A stretch of 64,000 nt of DNA from Lentzea terrae (GCF_003265345.1 NZ_QFWW01000007.1:84036-148035); one strand, 5' to 3'. Shown: positions 25,920-36,718, numbered from the stretch's first letter. The notes: a model not told the origin generated them from the letters alone. Program-made: numbers and translations.

Positions 25920-26378
25920 GTGCTTGCGATCGACTTCGTCAACACGCTGACGTCCGAGGACGACCACTTGGAGGAGTGGTTGTCATCGCAGGATCTGCCC
26001 TGGTCAGAGGACTTCAGAGAGCTGCGCGGACAGGTCGAGGCCGCAGTGCTCTCGGCACGGGACGGCGTGGAGCCGGACCTGGCGCCGTTGAACGCGGCGT
26101 TGCGCGGCGCCCCGTCGTTCGAGGTGCTCACGTGGTCGGGAGCTGTGGTCGTTTCGCGCGAGCGGGATGGTGACCAAGTTGCGAGAGGGCTCGCGGTGCT
26201 GGCGGGTGCGGCGGCGGAGTTGCTGGCGTCACCGGCCGTGCGGAAGGTGAAGACGTGCGAGGCGCCGGGGTGCCGGCTGCTGTTCGTGCCCGCGCACCCG
26301 CGACGCCGGTGGTGTGATCCCGCGACGTGCGGGAACCGGGTGCGGGTGGCGCGGTATTACCAGCGGCACAAGGACTAG
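25920..26378 (+). CDS. CGNR zinc-finger (ABATE-domain) protein, probable regulator
   Basis: 152-residue protein with the CGNR zinc finger at its end: CEAPGC and CDPATC pairs followed by GNRVRVARYYQRHK. The N-terminal part (AIDFVNTLTSEDDHLEEWLSS) is the ABATE/stress-response domain. Proteins of this type are thought to be DNA-binding regulators. At 152 residues it is shorter than many members. Start GTG 25920 has no ribosome site; TACAGT about 6 bases upstream could be a -10, so it may be leaderless. Its stop shares CTAG with the convergent gene. Confidence 0.83.
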   Translation: MLAIDFVNTLTSEDDHLEEWLSSQDLPWSEDFRELRGQVEAAVLSARDGVEPDLAPLNAALRGAPSFEVLTWSGAVVVSRERDGDQVARGLAVLAGAAAELLASPAVRKVKTCEAPGCRLLFVPAHPRRRWCDPATCGNRVRVARYYQRHKD

Positions 26379-27256
26379 CGGATCACCCAGTCCGGAAGCT
26401 CTTCGCGTTCCGCGACCCACTCCCGCGGTGGTGTGGCGACGATGCCGCCGACTATCGCGGCCGTCGTGTCGACGTCTCCCCCTGCCTGCACGCAGGTCGT
26501 GATGGCTTTGCGGTAGTCGTCGAGGTGATGCGCGGCGACCCACAGCGTGAACGGCACGGTGTCCTGTGCCGTCACGCGTGAGCCGTTGCCGAGGACGTAC
26601 GCGGCTTCCTCAGCGGTTGCGATCTTGCGCGCCTTCTCGATCCCCATGCGCACGAAGGAGTTTCCTTCGAGGTGGTCGAGCACGCCACCGAGCAGGTCTT
26701 GTTCGGTGCCCGTCAGCCGCGCTGTGGCCGCGGTGGCCGCAGCGTGCGCCACGGCCACTCCGCCCGCGATGCCCTCCGGGTGCTGGTGCGTGACCTCGCT
26801 GGCCTGGATCGCTTTGGCGGTCAGCGTTTTCGGGTCGTCGGCGAAGTAGGCGCCGAGCGGGGCGATCCGCATGGCGGCGCCGTTGCCGCACGAGCCCTGA
26901 CCGTCGAACGCGCTGCCGGCCGCCTCTTTCCACGGCGTGCCTTGGCGAATCTTGCGCAGGATGGTGAAAGCTCCCGCGCCGTACCCGCGATACGGTTCGC
27001 ACCGATCGGCGAACGTAGCCGCGAGCCGGTTCTGGTCGATGTCGCCGTGATCGCGCAGCTCGGCGACGAGGTTGCAGGCCATTTCGGTGTCGTCGGTCCA
27101 CTCCCAGGGCCCTCGCGGCGGCTTGCCGGCCACGAGGTCGGAGAGCGAGCGGCCGACCATGAAGAACTGTGCGCCCAGAGCGTCGCCGACGGAGAGCCCG
27201 TTCAGCGAGTCGTATGCGAGGTCCAGGCGCGCACGTGCATGCAGAACTATGCGCAT
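26375..27256 (-). CDS. ADP-ribosylglycohydrolase family protein
   Basis: 293-residue DraG/ARH-fold enzyme predicted to remove ADP-ribose from proteins or other acceptors. Metal-binding signatures are visible: GLSVGDALGAQ near residue 20, WTDDTEMA near residue 50, and the C-terminal GGDVDTTAAIVGGI. ATG 27256 is chosen, with AGGTG just before it. No mono-ADP-ribosyltransferase gene is nearby. The stop shares a CTAG with the convergent CGNR gene. Confidence 0.88.
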   Translation of the reverse strand: MRIVLHARARLDLAYDSLNGLSVGDALGAQFFMVGRSLSDLVAGKPPRGPWEWTDDTEMACNLVAELRDHGDIDQNRLAATFADRCEPYRGYGAGAFTILRKIRQGTPWKEAAGSAFDGQGSCGNGAAMRIAPLGAYFADDPKTLTAKAIQASEVTHQHPEGIAGGVAVAHAAATAATARLTGTEQDLLGGVLDHLEGNSFVRMGIEKARKIATAEEAAYVLGNGSRVTAQDTVPFTLWVAAHHLDDYRKAITTCVQAGGDVDTTAAIVGGIVATPPREWVAEREELPDWVIR

Positions 27257-27289
27257 CACCTGCGATTTTACCCTGCCCCGCAATGGAAT

Positions 27290-27967
27290 TCAGGCGATCA
27301 CGGTACCTCCGTCGATCGTGAGGATCGTGCCGGTCGCCCACGGCTGCGTCATCAGGTAGAGGTACGCCTGCGCGATCTCCTCGACCTCGCCGACCCGCTG
27401 CAGCGGCAACGTCTTGCCGACGTCGGAGTAGAGCTGCTCGGCGTCCGGTCCCCACAGCGGACTGCGCACCACGCCGGGACTGACCGCGTTGACCCGCAGC
27501 GGCGCCAATTCGACAGCGAGTGCCTTGGTCAACGCCTCGACCGCTCCGCAGATGCTCGCCGCGACCGCCCAGCCCGGTCCTGGCCGGTCCTTCGCGATGC
27601 CCGTGGTGAGGGTGATCGACGTGGTGACGTTCGCGGCTTTGACGGCGTCGAGCACGCTGAAGTACCTGAGACCGAAGAGAGTCCTCGCGCGATCCCGGTC
27701 GAGCGCGCTGATCTCCATCAGCTCGAGCGGTTCCCCCGCCGTGTACACGAGGTGGTCGATCTCGCCGACCTCGCGGAACGTATCGGCGACGGCCTCCGGG
27801 TCGGTCAGGTCGGCCGAGTGGGTGGCGATTCCGGGCTGTGCCTGAGGTTTGCGGGAGACGATCGTGACCTCAGCGCCCGCGTCGCGCGCCGCCTGGGCCG
27901 TGGCGAGGCCGATTCCAGAAGAGCCGCCGAGAATCGCGACCCGCTGTCCGTCCAGTGTGGATTTCAT
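27290..27967 (-). CDS. SDR-family protein lacking the usual Tyr/Lys catalytic pair
   Basis: 225-residue short-chain dehydrogenase/reductase fold. The cofactor motif GGSSGIG is at 14-20 and the C-terminal LRVNAVSPGVVRSPLW and GTILTIDGG segments are typical. Where active members have Tyr-x-x-x-Lys, this one reads AVAASICGAVEAL, so neither residue can be placed. It may be a binding or regulatory protein or use a different chemistry. It is divergent from the LysR gene, and the shared gap carries a LysR-type dyad, so it is the probable target of that regulator. Confidence 0.8.
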   Translation of the reverse strand: MKSTLDGQRVAILGGSSGIGLATAQAARDAGAEVTIVSRKPQAQPGIATHSADLTDPEAVADTFREVGEIDHLVYTAGEPLELMEISALDRDRARTLFGLRYFSVLDAVKAANVTTSITLTTGIAKDRPGPGWAVAASICGAVEALTKALAVELAPLRVNAVSPGVVRSPLWGPDAEQLYSDVGKTLPLQRVGEVEEIAQAYLYLMTQPWATGTILTIDGGTVIA

Positions 27968-28022
27968 GGTTCCAGCGTGCTCGCCGGGCGGTCGCGCGGT
28001 CCAAGACCTGCTGCGTCGTCTG

Positions 28023-28041
28023 CCATACCCTGGAGGTATGG
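28023..28041. promoter_or_regulatory. LysR-type dyad CCATACC-N5-GGTATGG
   Basis: 7-bp arms around 5 bases; contains the ATAC-N7-GTAT pattern of LysR boxes. It covers the LysR ribosome site and start codon, so binding would directly block its own translation start region and face the SDR promoter. Confidence 0.6.
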
Positions 28042-28826
28042 ACCTGGACCTGCGGAAGCTGCGGTACTTCGTGGCGGTCGCGGAGCACCTGAACTTCGGC
28101 CGTGCGGCTGAGGCACTGCACATCGCGCAGCCCGTGCTGTCGCGGCAGGTCCGCGCGCTGGAGGCCGAGCTGAAGGTGCAGCTGTTCGACCGCTCGTCGA
28201 AGGGCACGGCACTGACCCCGGCGGGCGAGCGACTGCTGACCGACGCGCGTCCGTTGCTCGCGCAGTCCGCGGCGTTGCTGCGACGAGTCGGCGTGGCGGA
28301 CACGTTCACGGTCGGGTTCATGCCGGGCCTGATCGTCACCCCCGCGGTGCGGCTGCTGTCGTCACGGCACCCAGGACTGCGGGTCGACGTGTTGCGCACG
28401 ACGTGGGAAGACCAGGTCGAGGTGATCCACGACGGACGCGTCGACGTCGGGTACGTGCGGCTGCCGGTGCCGCTCGACGGGCTGCGGGTCACGCCACTCT
28501 TCACCGAGCCGCGAGTCGCCGTGGTGCCGGCGACGCATCGGTTGGCGGGCAAGGAAAGCGTGCTGGAAGCGGATCTGACGAGCGAGCGGCGCGTGCAGCA
28601 CACCGCTCCGCCGGGATTCCGGTCCGTCGAGGAGAAGCTCGAACACGTGGCGATGCACGGCGGGGTGGCGATCCTGCCGCTGTCGACGGCGTTGTTCTAC
28701 TCGCGCGACGACCTGGTGCACGTGCCGATCGAGGACATCTCGCCGAACGAGGTGGCGCTGGCGTGGGCCGAACACCGGCACACGCCGCTCATCGCCGAAT
28801 TCATCGAGATTGCCCGGCAGGTGTGA
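28038..28826 (+). CDS. LysR-family transcriptional regulator
   Basis: 262-residue LysR regulator. The N-terminal HTH is clear (LRYFVAVAEHLNFGRAAEALHIAQPVLSRQVRALEAELKVQLFDR) and the effector domain starts near residue 88 with TFTVGFMPGLIVTPAVRLL. At 262 residues it is shorter than the usual 290-310, with a compact effector domain. ATG 28038 follows TGGAGG. Convergent overlap of 26 bases with the next leftward gene. Probably controls the divergent SDR gene and itself. Confidence 0.9.
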   Translation: MDLDLRKLRYFVAVAEHLNFGRAAEALHIAQPVLSRQVRALEAELKVQLFDRSSKGTALTPAGERLLTDARPLLAQSAALLRRVGVADTFTVGFMPGLIVTPAVRLLSSRHPGLRVDVLRTTWEDQVEVIHDGRVDVGYVRLPVPLDGLRVTPLFTEPRVAVVPATHRLAGKESVLEADLTSERRVQHTAPPGFRSVEEKLEHVAMHGGVAILPLSTALFYSRDDLVHVPIEDISPNEVALAWAEHRHTPLIAEFIEIARQV

Positions 28827-29352
28827 AGACGAAGCTGTCGCGGAACCCGCCGTCACCGCGCCGCGTCGCCATCAGCCGCAGTTCCGGCATGAAGTGGAAG
28901 AACACGAGCGACCCCGACCGGTCCGGATAGCCGAGCGTCTTCGAGTACTTCGGATTGGTGCCGCCCAGCCACAACGGCGGCTCGCCGTACTCCTCGATCA
29001 CGTCGCCGAGCACGCAGTCCTGTTCGCTCAGCACACCGGGAATCCGGCTGTCGGCGTCCAGCGACAACCAGCCCTGCCGGTGCGCGAGGTCCGCGTACAC
29101 CGACGCCATGACGTCCTCGCTGCGGTGGCCGAGCACCTCGTGCACGGCGCCGCTCACCATCGCCGCGTTCGCCGCGCCCCGCTTCACCAACGCGTCGAGC
29201 TCCGTCTGCCAGCGGTCGGTGCGGTCGTCGGCGAACGCCAGCGCGTCGAGCAGGGTGAGGATCACCGGCTCGCCGCCGTACATGCCGGGGCGCCGGACAG
29301 CCGCGTTGAGCTGGCCGAGCAGGTAACCGCGTAGATCGTCGAACGAGCGCAT
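28801..29352 (-). CDS. Conserved hypothetical protein, 183 residues
   Basis: No family recognised. Soluble, without signal or membrane segments. It begins with a helical MRSFDDLRGYLLGQLNAAVR then RPGMYGGEP, has an acidic middle, and a C-terminal half with GSLVFFHFMPELRLMATRRG. ATG 29352 is favoured over 29400. It lies 17 bases downstream of another unknown gene on the same strand, perhaps one transcript, and ends overlapping the LysR gene. Confidence 0.6.
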   Translation of the reverse strand: MRSFDDLRGYLLGQLNAAVRRPGMYGGEPVILTLLDALAFADDRTDRWQTELDALVKRGAANAAMVSGAVHEVLGHRSEDVMASVYADLAHRQGWLSLDADSRIPGVLSEQDCVLGDVIEEYGEPPLWLGGTNPKYSKTLGYPDRSGSLVFFHFMPELRLMATRRGDGGFRDSFVFTPAGQSR

Positions 29353-29369
29353 TCCCGTTGTTTTATCAG

Positions 29370-29897
29370 CTAGTGCCGAACCAGCAGTGCGGCCACCCAC
29401 AGAAAGACTTTGGGATCGCCCAGCATCGACGCGGTGAGCCAGCGGGCGGCCGACCGGGTCTGCTGCACGTCCTGGATCAGCCCGTGCTCACCAGGGACGA
29501 CGCCCGTCGCCGCACCGACGTCGTCCACCAGATCGAGGCACCTCCACGTGTGCCACGCACCCCAGCCGGGATCCCACCCGACGAGCTCACAACCGAGCAC
29601 GTCACCCTCGGGCACCGGTTCCGCGGCACGCAACCGGTCCGGCATGCCGGCCGCGGCGATCGGTTCCTCCTTCTGGAGGTCGTCCAGCAGCGCCGGAATG
29701 TCGTCGCGGCAGAACCCCACCGCGAACACGTGCGTGCCGGGCGCGGCGGCAGAAGCCTGCTCGGCTGACGCGCGATCGTCGAAGAACGTCTCCCAGCCGA
29801 ACGAGTCGGCCCCGGTGACGTCCACGATGCAGTCGCTCATCGACACCAGGCCGGTCTCGACAGACGTCACCCGGTAGCCCGCGAACACGAAGTCCAT
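29370..29897 (-). CDS. Conserved hypothetical protein, 175 residues
   Basis: No family recognised. Starts MDFVFAGYRVTSVETGLVSM after a GGGGG site; rich in Trp/Asp pairs (ELVGWDPGWGAWHTWRCLDLV) and ends with a hydrophobic helix, DPKVFLWVAALLVRH, which might touch the membrane. It is followed by the 183-residue unknown gene. It lies downstream of the nrdJ terminator, so it probably has its own promoter. Confidence 0.6.
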   Translation of the reverse strand: MDFVFAGYRVTSVETGLVSMSDCIVDVTGADSFGWETFFDDRASAEQASAAAPGTHVFAVGFCRDDIPALLDDLQKEEPIAAAGMPDRLRAAEPVPEGDVLGCELVGWDPGWGAWHTWRCLDLVDDVGAATGVVPGEHGLIQDVQQTRSAARWLTASMLGDPKVFLWVAALLVRH

Positions 29898-29915
29898 CAA
29901 AGCCCCCAGAAAACG

Positions 29916-29949
29916 CCGGATGGGCGGCCCCGCAGAGCCGCCCATCCGG
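29916..29949 (-). terminator. Terminator after nrdJ
   Basis: 13-bp perfect stem (29916-29928 with 29937-29949) around 8 bases, 17 bases beyond the leftward nrdJ stop. Confidence 0.7.
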
Positions 29950-29966
29950 TCACATCACCAGCAGAA

Positions 29967-32786
<2,820 letters not shown>

Positions 32787-32850
32787 GGTGGATCTCCCTC
32801 GTGCTGGTGCTTAGAAAGATGTTGTAGGCACGCGCTTTAGTGCGCGCGGA

Positions 32851-33321
32851 TCACTGCTCGGCCGGTGCTTCCTCGGCTCTGGCAGTGCGAAGATCAAGAA
32901 TTTCCTTCTCGAAGTCCTCGACGGACGAGAAGGACCTGTAAACGCTCGCGAAGCGCAGATATGCGACCTCGTCGAGCTCGCGCAGGGGGCCGAGAATGGC
33001 GAGGCCCACCTCGTGGCTGGCGATTTCCGCACATCCCGTCGACCGGATCGACTCTTCCACTCGCTGGGCGAGCTGCTGGAACGCGTCCTCGTCGACCGGG
33101 CGGCCCTGGCACGCCCTGCGCACGCCGACGACCACCTTGTCGCGGCTGAACGGCTCCGTGACCCCGGAGCGCTTGACCACGGCGAGAACCGCTTCTTCGA
33201 CCGTGGTGAACCTGCGGCTGCAGCTGTTGCAGGAGCGACGACGACGGATCACCTGACCCTCGTCGACCTCACGGGAGTCCACCACCCGCGAGTCCGAATG
33301 GCGGCAGAACGGACACCGCAC
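32851..33321 (-). CDS. nrdR: Transcriptional repressor NrdR
   Basis: 156-residue ATP/dATP-sensing repressor of ribonucleotide reductase genes. The zinc ribbon is complete: [15 protein letters not shown] near the start and [14 protein letters not shown] near residue 31-45; the ATP-cone follows with [28 protein letters not shown]. It heads the nrdRJ unit, 64 bp before nrdJ. Start GTG 33321 has GAGGTGG next to it. Two NrdR-box-like sites lie upstream (33413 and 33561). Confidence 0.95.
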   Translation of the reverse strand: MRCPFCRHSDSRVVDSREVDEGQVIRRRRSCNSCSRRFTTVEEAVLAVVKRSGVTEPFSRDKVVVGVRRACQGRPVDEDAFQQLAQRVEESIRSTGCAEIASHEVGLAILGPLRELDEVAYLRFASVYRSFSSVEDFEKEILDLRTARAEEAPAEQ

Positions 33322-33376
33322 GCCACCTCACCCCTTCCCCCGCACAGCACCCATCGCAGCAGCCACACTGGTTGGG

Positions 33377-33397
33377 TTACCCACAACCTGTGGACTA
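33377..33397. promoter_or_regulatory. Pair of inverted DnaA-box-like sites near the nrdR promoter
   Basis: TTACCCACA (33377-33385) and TGTGGACTA (33389-33397, inverted) each differ by about one base from a DnaA box. DnaA control of nrd genes is known in E. coli; here it is only a sequence resemblance. Confidence 0.3.
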
Positions 33398-33412
33398 CTT
33401 ACAACGGTGTAA

Positions 33413-33428
33413 CCACTAGATGTAGGGG
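33413..33428. promoter_or_regulatory. NrdR box, proximal
   Basis: CCACTAGATGTAGGGG matches the 16-bp NrdR-box pattern, about 90 bases upstream of the nrdR start. Supports autoregulation of nrdRJ. Confidence 0.65.
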
Positions 33429-33560
33429 TAGAACCTAGATCGCTGCGGACGCGGACGCAACTCGACACACCACTCGAACGGGCGAACGTTGCGCCGATCA
33501 GCGGTGATTACACAAAGATGCCCGCCATGACGGAGAGTTCACGTCATCGCGGGCATGGAA

Positions 33561-33576
33561 ACACAAGATGTAGGGG
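33561..33576. promoter_or_regulatory. NrdR box, distal
   Basis: ACACAAGATGTAGGGG, sharing AGATGTAGGGG with the proximal box 148 bp away. Known tandem boxes are about 31 bp apart, so this spacing is odd. It lies just past the stop of the small membrane protein gene. Confidence 0.5.
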
Positions 33577-33581
33577 GAGCC

Positions 33582-33854
33582 CTACGGCGTGACCCCCACC
33601 TGCTGGAGGTAGAGCACGCCGAGTGCGATGACCGTCAGCGCGCTCAGCACACCGACGGCGACGAGCTCGAGCATCGACTCGCGCTTCGGCCGGACCTCAC
33701 AGGAGCTCGACTCGCGCGAGGAGGGCACCGCAACCGGACGCGGCCTGGTCGCCGGGCGCCGCGGCATGACCCGGGGACCCGAACGGAGTGGGCGCCCCGC
33801 TGCGACGTCCGCGTCCTCGGCAACACGCAACCGCTTCTCGACGAGTACCGCCAT
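33582..33854 (-). CDS. Small single-span membrane protein divergent from lexA
   Basis: 90-residue protein: a basic, Pro/Arg-rich N-terminal part (residues 1-60) and one C-terminal membrane helix ([22 protein letters not shown]) with a very short outside tail. It sits exactly where mycobacteria have the SOS-induced LysM cell-wall protein Rv2719c opposite lexA, but no LysM domain is visible, so it appears truncated or replaced relative to that position. ATG 33854 follows GGAGGG. A perfect LexA-box-like site lies 32 bases upstream, so SOS induction is likely. Confidence 0.7.
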   Translation of the reverse strand: MAVLVEKRLRVAEDADVAAGRPLRSGPRVMPRRPATRPRPVAVPSSRESSSCEVRPKRESMLELVAVGVLSALTVIALGVLYLQQVGVTP

Positions 33855-33885
33855 GACGCCCTCCATCGCAGGTCAAGCACCATGA

Positions 33886-33901
33886 TCGAACATGGGTTCG
33901 A
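33886..33901. promoter_or_regulatory. LexA (SOS) box 1
   Basis: TCGAACATGGGTTCGA, a perfect TCGAAC-N4-GTTCGA dyad of the actinobacterial SOS type, in the lexA/small-membrane-protein divergent region, nearer the leftward gene. Confidence 0.8.
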
Positions 33902-33966
33902 TCGAACGTCCGTGCGAATTTCTACCAGACCGACTCGCCGAACGCCACAACACGCGGCCAAATACC

Positions 33967-33982
33967 TCGAACAGGTGTTTGA
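33967..33982. promoter_or_regulatory. LexA (SOS) box 2
   Basis: TCGAACAGGTGTTTGA, one mismatch from the dyad, about 90 bases before the lexA start; likely autoregulation. Confidence 0.7.
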
Positions 33983-34073
33983 TCTGTGCAGCAAACACGA
34001 CTACCGTCGACCACGAAGATCGACGGAGGCCGGAATCCCATTCGAACTGGGGGCGGCGAGGAGGACAGCGACC

Positions 34074-34766
34074 GTGGCAGGCAAGACGATCGACCCGGAC
34101 CCCGCTCTTGTAGCGACAGAGGTGAGCGAGATCGCGGGAAACGCCGGCCTGACTTTGCGCCAGCGCAAGGTGCTCGACGTCATTCGAGACTGGGTCGACC
34201 GCTTCGGCTACCCGCCGAGCGTGCGCGAGATCGGTGAGGCCGTTGGCCTGACCTCGACCTCTTCGGTGGCGTACCAACTGCGCGCGCTGGAGCGGAAGGG
34301 CTTCCTGCGCCGCGACGCGAACCGCCCCCGCGCGGTGGGCATGCTGCCCCCCGAGATCGACCCCGGTCTCGACCCGATGTCCAAGCCGACCCCCGCGTAC
34401 GTGCCGATGGTCGGCCGGATCGCGGCCGGTGGCCCGATCCTGGCGGAGGAGTCGATCGAGGACGTGTTCCCGCTGCCGCGCGAGATCGTCGGCGAGGGCG
34501 AGCTGTTCCTGCTGCGCGTCGTCGGTGACTCGATGATCGACGCCGCCATCACCGACGGCGACTGGGTTGTGATCCGCAAGCAGCCGACCGCCGACCAGGG
34601 CGAGATCGTCGCCGCCATGATCGACGGCGAGGCGACCGTCAAGACGTTCAAGCGCAAGGACGGCCACGTGTGGCTGCTCCCGCACAACGACGCCTACCAG
34701 CCGATCAACGGTGACGAGGCCACCATCCTCGGCAAGGTCGTCACGGTGTTGCGGCGTCTCCCCTAG
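34074..34766 (+). CDS. lexA: SOS repressor LexA
   Basis: 230-residue SOS repressor-protease. The N-terminal winged HTH is seen in [51 protein letters not shown]. The autocleavage bond lies at Ala118-Gly119 in GRIAAGGP, and the Ser153 (GDSMI) / Lys190 (ATVKTF) dyad is intact. GTG 34074 is used, with GAGGAGG upstream; longer in-frame codons lie in the SOS-box promoter. It represses itself and the divergent membrane protein gene through the boxes at 33886 and 33967. Its end overlaps the convergent HTH gene by 26 bases. Confidence 0.96.
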   Translation: MAGKTIDPDPALVATEVSEIAGNAGLTLRQRKVLDVIRDWVDRFGYPPSVREIGEAVGLTSTSSVAYQLRALERKGFLRRDANRPRAVGMLPPEIDPGLDPMSKPTPAYVPMVGRIAAGGPILAEESIEDVFPLPREIVGEGELFLLRVVGDSMIDAAITDGDWVVIRKQPTADQGEIVAAMIDGEATVKTFKRKDGHVWLLPHNDAYQPINGDEATILGKVVTVLRRLP

Positions 34767-35478
34767 CCCGCTTCTTCTTCTCGAAGAAGTCGAGCCACTT
34801 CTTCCTGGTGGACTCCATGTCCACCACGACGAACGCGAAGAACTGGCCCATGTCCTTCAGACGTGCGCCGACGGGGGTGTCGAGACCGAAGATCTCGGCA
34901 CCCTCCAACGCGGTGTGTGCCCACACGGAGTTGCGCTCGGCGCTGCTCAGCCACGCCCGGTACCAGATGTCGTCGTCGAGGAAGTAGCGCATGCGCTTGC
35001 CGTCACGCTCGCTGCGCAACAACCCGAGGTCCTGCAGATAGGTCGTCGACCGCGACACCGTGCCGGGGCTGACCGACAGCCGCAGCACGAGCTCGGTCGC
35101 GGACAGGCTGCCCTTGTCGACCATGAAGATCTCGGCCAGGATCCGGGCGGCTGTCTTCGGTATACCGGTCTGCGCGAACGACGCGACCAGCCTCAGGTGG
35201 AACTCCTGCACCTCCCCCGGACTGCGCCCGAACGAGTACGCCTCCTCGTCGACGTCGAGGTCGTCCACCGCGGGCATCCGACGCATCGCCCGCTCACTCG
35301 CCGCCCGGTGCGCGGCACCCGGCCGGTAGTTGTTGTGGCCCCCGTTGCGGGCCACCTCCCGCTGGATCGTCGAGGCAGGCCTTTGCAACCGCCTCCCGAT
35401 TTCGGAGTACCCCAGCCCGTCCCACAGCCACTGGGCGATGAGCTGCCGTTCCTCTTCATCTAGCCGCTTGCCAGGCAC
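34741..35478 (-). CDS. IS30-type HTH fused to a GbsR/MarR-like winged helix regulator
   Basis: About 245 residues. The N-terminus ([42 protein letters not shown]) is the HTH_38 domain found at the start of IS30 transposases, followed by a linker and a MarR/GbsR-like winged helix ([51 protein letters not shown]). No DDE transposase domain is attached, so this is a regulator built from two HTH units. It is divergent from the P450 gene, with the repeat-hairpin in the gap, and may control it. Start GTG 35478; ATG 35508 is an alternative. Confidence 0.75.
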   Translation of the reverse strand: MPGKRLDEEERQLIAQWLWDGLGYSEIGRRLQRPASTIQREVARNGGHNNYRPGAAHRAASERAMRRMPAVDDLDVDEEAYSFGRSPGEVQEFHLRLVASFAQTGIPKTAARILAEIFMVDKGSLSATELVLRLSVSPGTVSRSTTYLQDLGLLRSERDGKRMRYFLDDDIWYRAWLSSAERNSVWAHTALEGAEIFGLDTPVGARLKDMGQFFAFVVVDMESTRKKWLDFFEKKKRARGDAATP

Positions 35479-35507
35479 TACGCCATGGTGCCTTGCACTC
35501 CAAGCCA

Positions 35508-35577
35508 TTGCAATGAGTCTTTTGACTTCGTCCGCAAACGTTTTTAGCTTGCAAGGAGGGGAAAGACCTCATTGCAA
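35508..35577. repeat. Dispersed CAATGAG/CTCATTG hairpin element, copy 3 (long-loop form)
   Basis: TTGCAATGAG at 35508-35517 pairs with CTCATTGCAA at 35568-35577; TCTTT/AAAGA extends the stem past one bulged base. The loop is about 40 bases instead of a tight turn. It ends 10 bases before the P450 start codon, so it would lie in the 5' leader or cover the ribosome site. Confidence 0.7.
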
Positions 35578-35587
35578 GGGGGAGGCA

Positions 35588-36697
35588 ATGCCACTCAGCC
35601 CGATGACGTACCCGGACGGGCACGTCGGCTGGCGCGCGCACGACCACGCGACCGTGCGCGCCGTGCTCGCCGACAACCGCTTCAGCGTCCGGCCGGACCT
35701 GATGCACAACCCGTTCGGCCCCGGCAGCCCCGGCGACGCGCCGCCGTCGCCGCCCGGCGCGTTCACCGACCACGACCCGCCGGACCACACCCGCTACCGC
35801 AGCAAGCTCACCGGCCAGTTCACCGTCCGGCGGATGCGACTGCTGGCCGAACGCCTCGAAGTGATCACGGCTTCGCACTTGGACGTGCTAGCGGCGCAGG
35901 GGTCGCCCGCGGACCTGGTCGAGCACTTCGCGGTGCCGGTTCCGGGCCTGATGATCTGCGAGTTGCTCGGTGTCCCGTACGAGCGGCGCACGGAGTTCCA
36001 GCAGGACGCGATGTTGCTGACCGGCGGGAGCGGTGCGGAGGCCGGCGAGGCCGAGGCGATGTTCGCCGCGTTCGAACGGTTGCAGCAGTTCATGCTCGAG
36101 ATGGTCGCGGCGAAGCGTGCCCAGCCGACAGACGACGTGCTCAGCGATCTCGTCAACTCGGACAGCGACCTCACCGACGACGAGATGGCCGCGATGGGCA
36201 TGGCGTTGCTCGGCGGCGGACTCGACACGACGACGAACATGCTGTCGCTCGGCACGCTGGAACTCATGCGCGAGCCGGCGCGGGTGGAGGCGATGCTGGC
36301 GAATCCCGACGCCGCCGTCGAGGAGCTGCTCCGATATATCAGTTTGACGCCCGCGACGGTGCGCACGGCGTTGGAGGACGCCGAGATCGACGGCGTCGTC
36401 GTGCGCAAGGGCGACTCCGTGTTCGTCGAACTGCGCTCGGCCAACCACGACCCGGCCCGCTATGCCGACCCCGACGTTCTCGACCTGGCCCGTGGGACGG
36501 CCGGGCACCTGGCGTTCGGTCACGGCATCCACCAGTGCATCGGTCAGCACCTCGCCCGGATCGAGCTGAAGATCGCCTTTCCCGGCCTCTTCACGCGGTT
36601 CCCGAAGCTGCGCCTCGCCGTTCCCGAGGACGACCTCCCACACCGCGCGAGCCTCGTGATCGGCGGCCTGGAACGCATGCCGGTCGCCTGGGACTGA
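35588..36697 (+). CDS. Cytochrome P450
   Basis: 369-residue cytoplasmic P450 monooxygenase. I-helix GGGLDTTTN has the acid-Thr pair at 213-214; the EELLR K-helix gives Glu246-Arg249; the heme motif FGHGIHQCIGQHLA places the Cys ligand at 317. It is shorter than the usual 395-410 residues, mostly at the N-terminus. ATG 35588 follows a GGGGGAGG. No ferredoxin or reductase gene is nearby, so redox partners are elsewhere. Substrate unknown. The dispersed palindrome at 36331 is inside the gene, read Tyr-Ile-Ser. Confidence 0.9.
   Translation: MPLSPMTYPDGHVGWRAHDHATVRAVLADNRFSVRPDLMHNPFGPGSPGDAPPSPPGAFTDHDPPDHTRYRSKLTGQFTVRRMRLLAERLEVITASHLDVLAAQGSPADLVEHFAVPVPGLMICELLGVPYERRTEFQQDAMLLTGGSGAEAGEAEAMFAAFERLQQFMLEMVAAKRAQPTDDVLSDLVNSDSDLTDDEMAAMGMALLGGGLDTTTNMLSLGTLELMREPARVEAMLANPDAAVEELLRYISLTPATVRTALEDAEIDGVVVRKGDSVFVELRSANHDPARYADPDVLDLARGTAGHLAFGHGIHQCIGQHLARIELKIAFPGLFTRFPKLRLAVPEDDLPHRASLVIGGLERMPVAWD
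36331..36342. repeat. Dispersed palindrome CCGATATATCAG
   Basis: In the P450 gene just after the ExxR codons, read Arg-Tyr-Ile-Ser. Confidence 0.85.
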
Positions 36698-36706
36698 CCA
36701 CCCCCA

Positions 36707-36718
36707 CCGATATATCAG
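36707..36718. repeat. Dispersed palindrome CCGATATATCAG
   Basis: Intergenic copy 10 bases past the P450 stop and 30 bases before hairpin copy 2. Confidence 0.85.

Noticed and set aside
32787..32850. Cobalamin riboswitch before nrdJ
   Set aside because: The 64-bp gap is too short for a B12 riboswitch, and none of its conserved features was recognised by eye in the nrdR upstream region.
34741..35478. IS30-type insertion sequence
   Set aside because: Only the N-terminal HTH resembles IS30; there is no DDE catalytic domain and no matching terminal inverted repeats were found around it.
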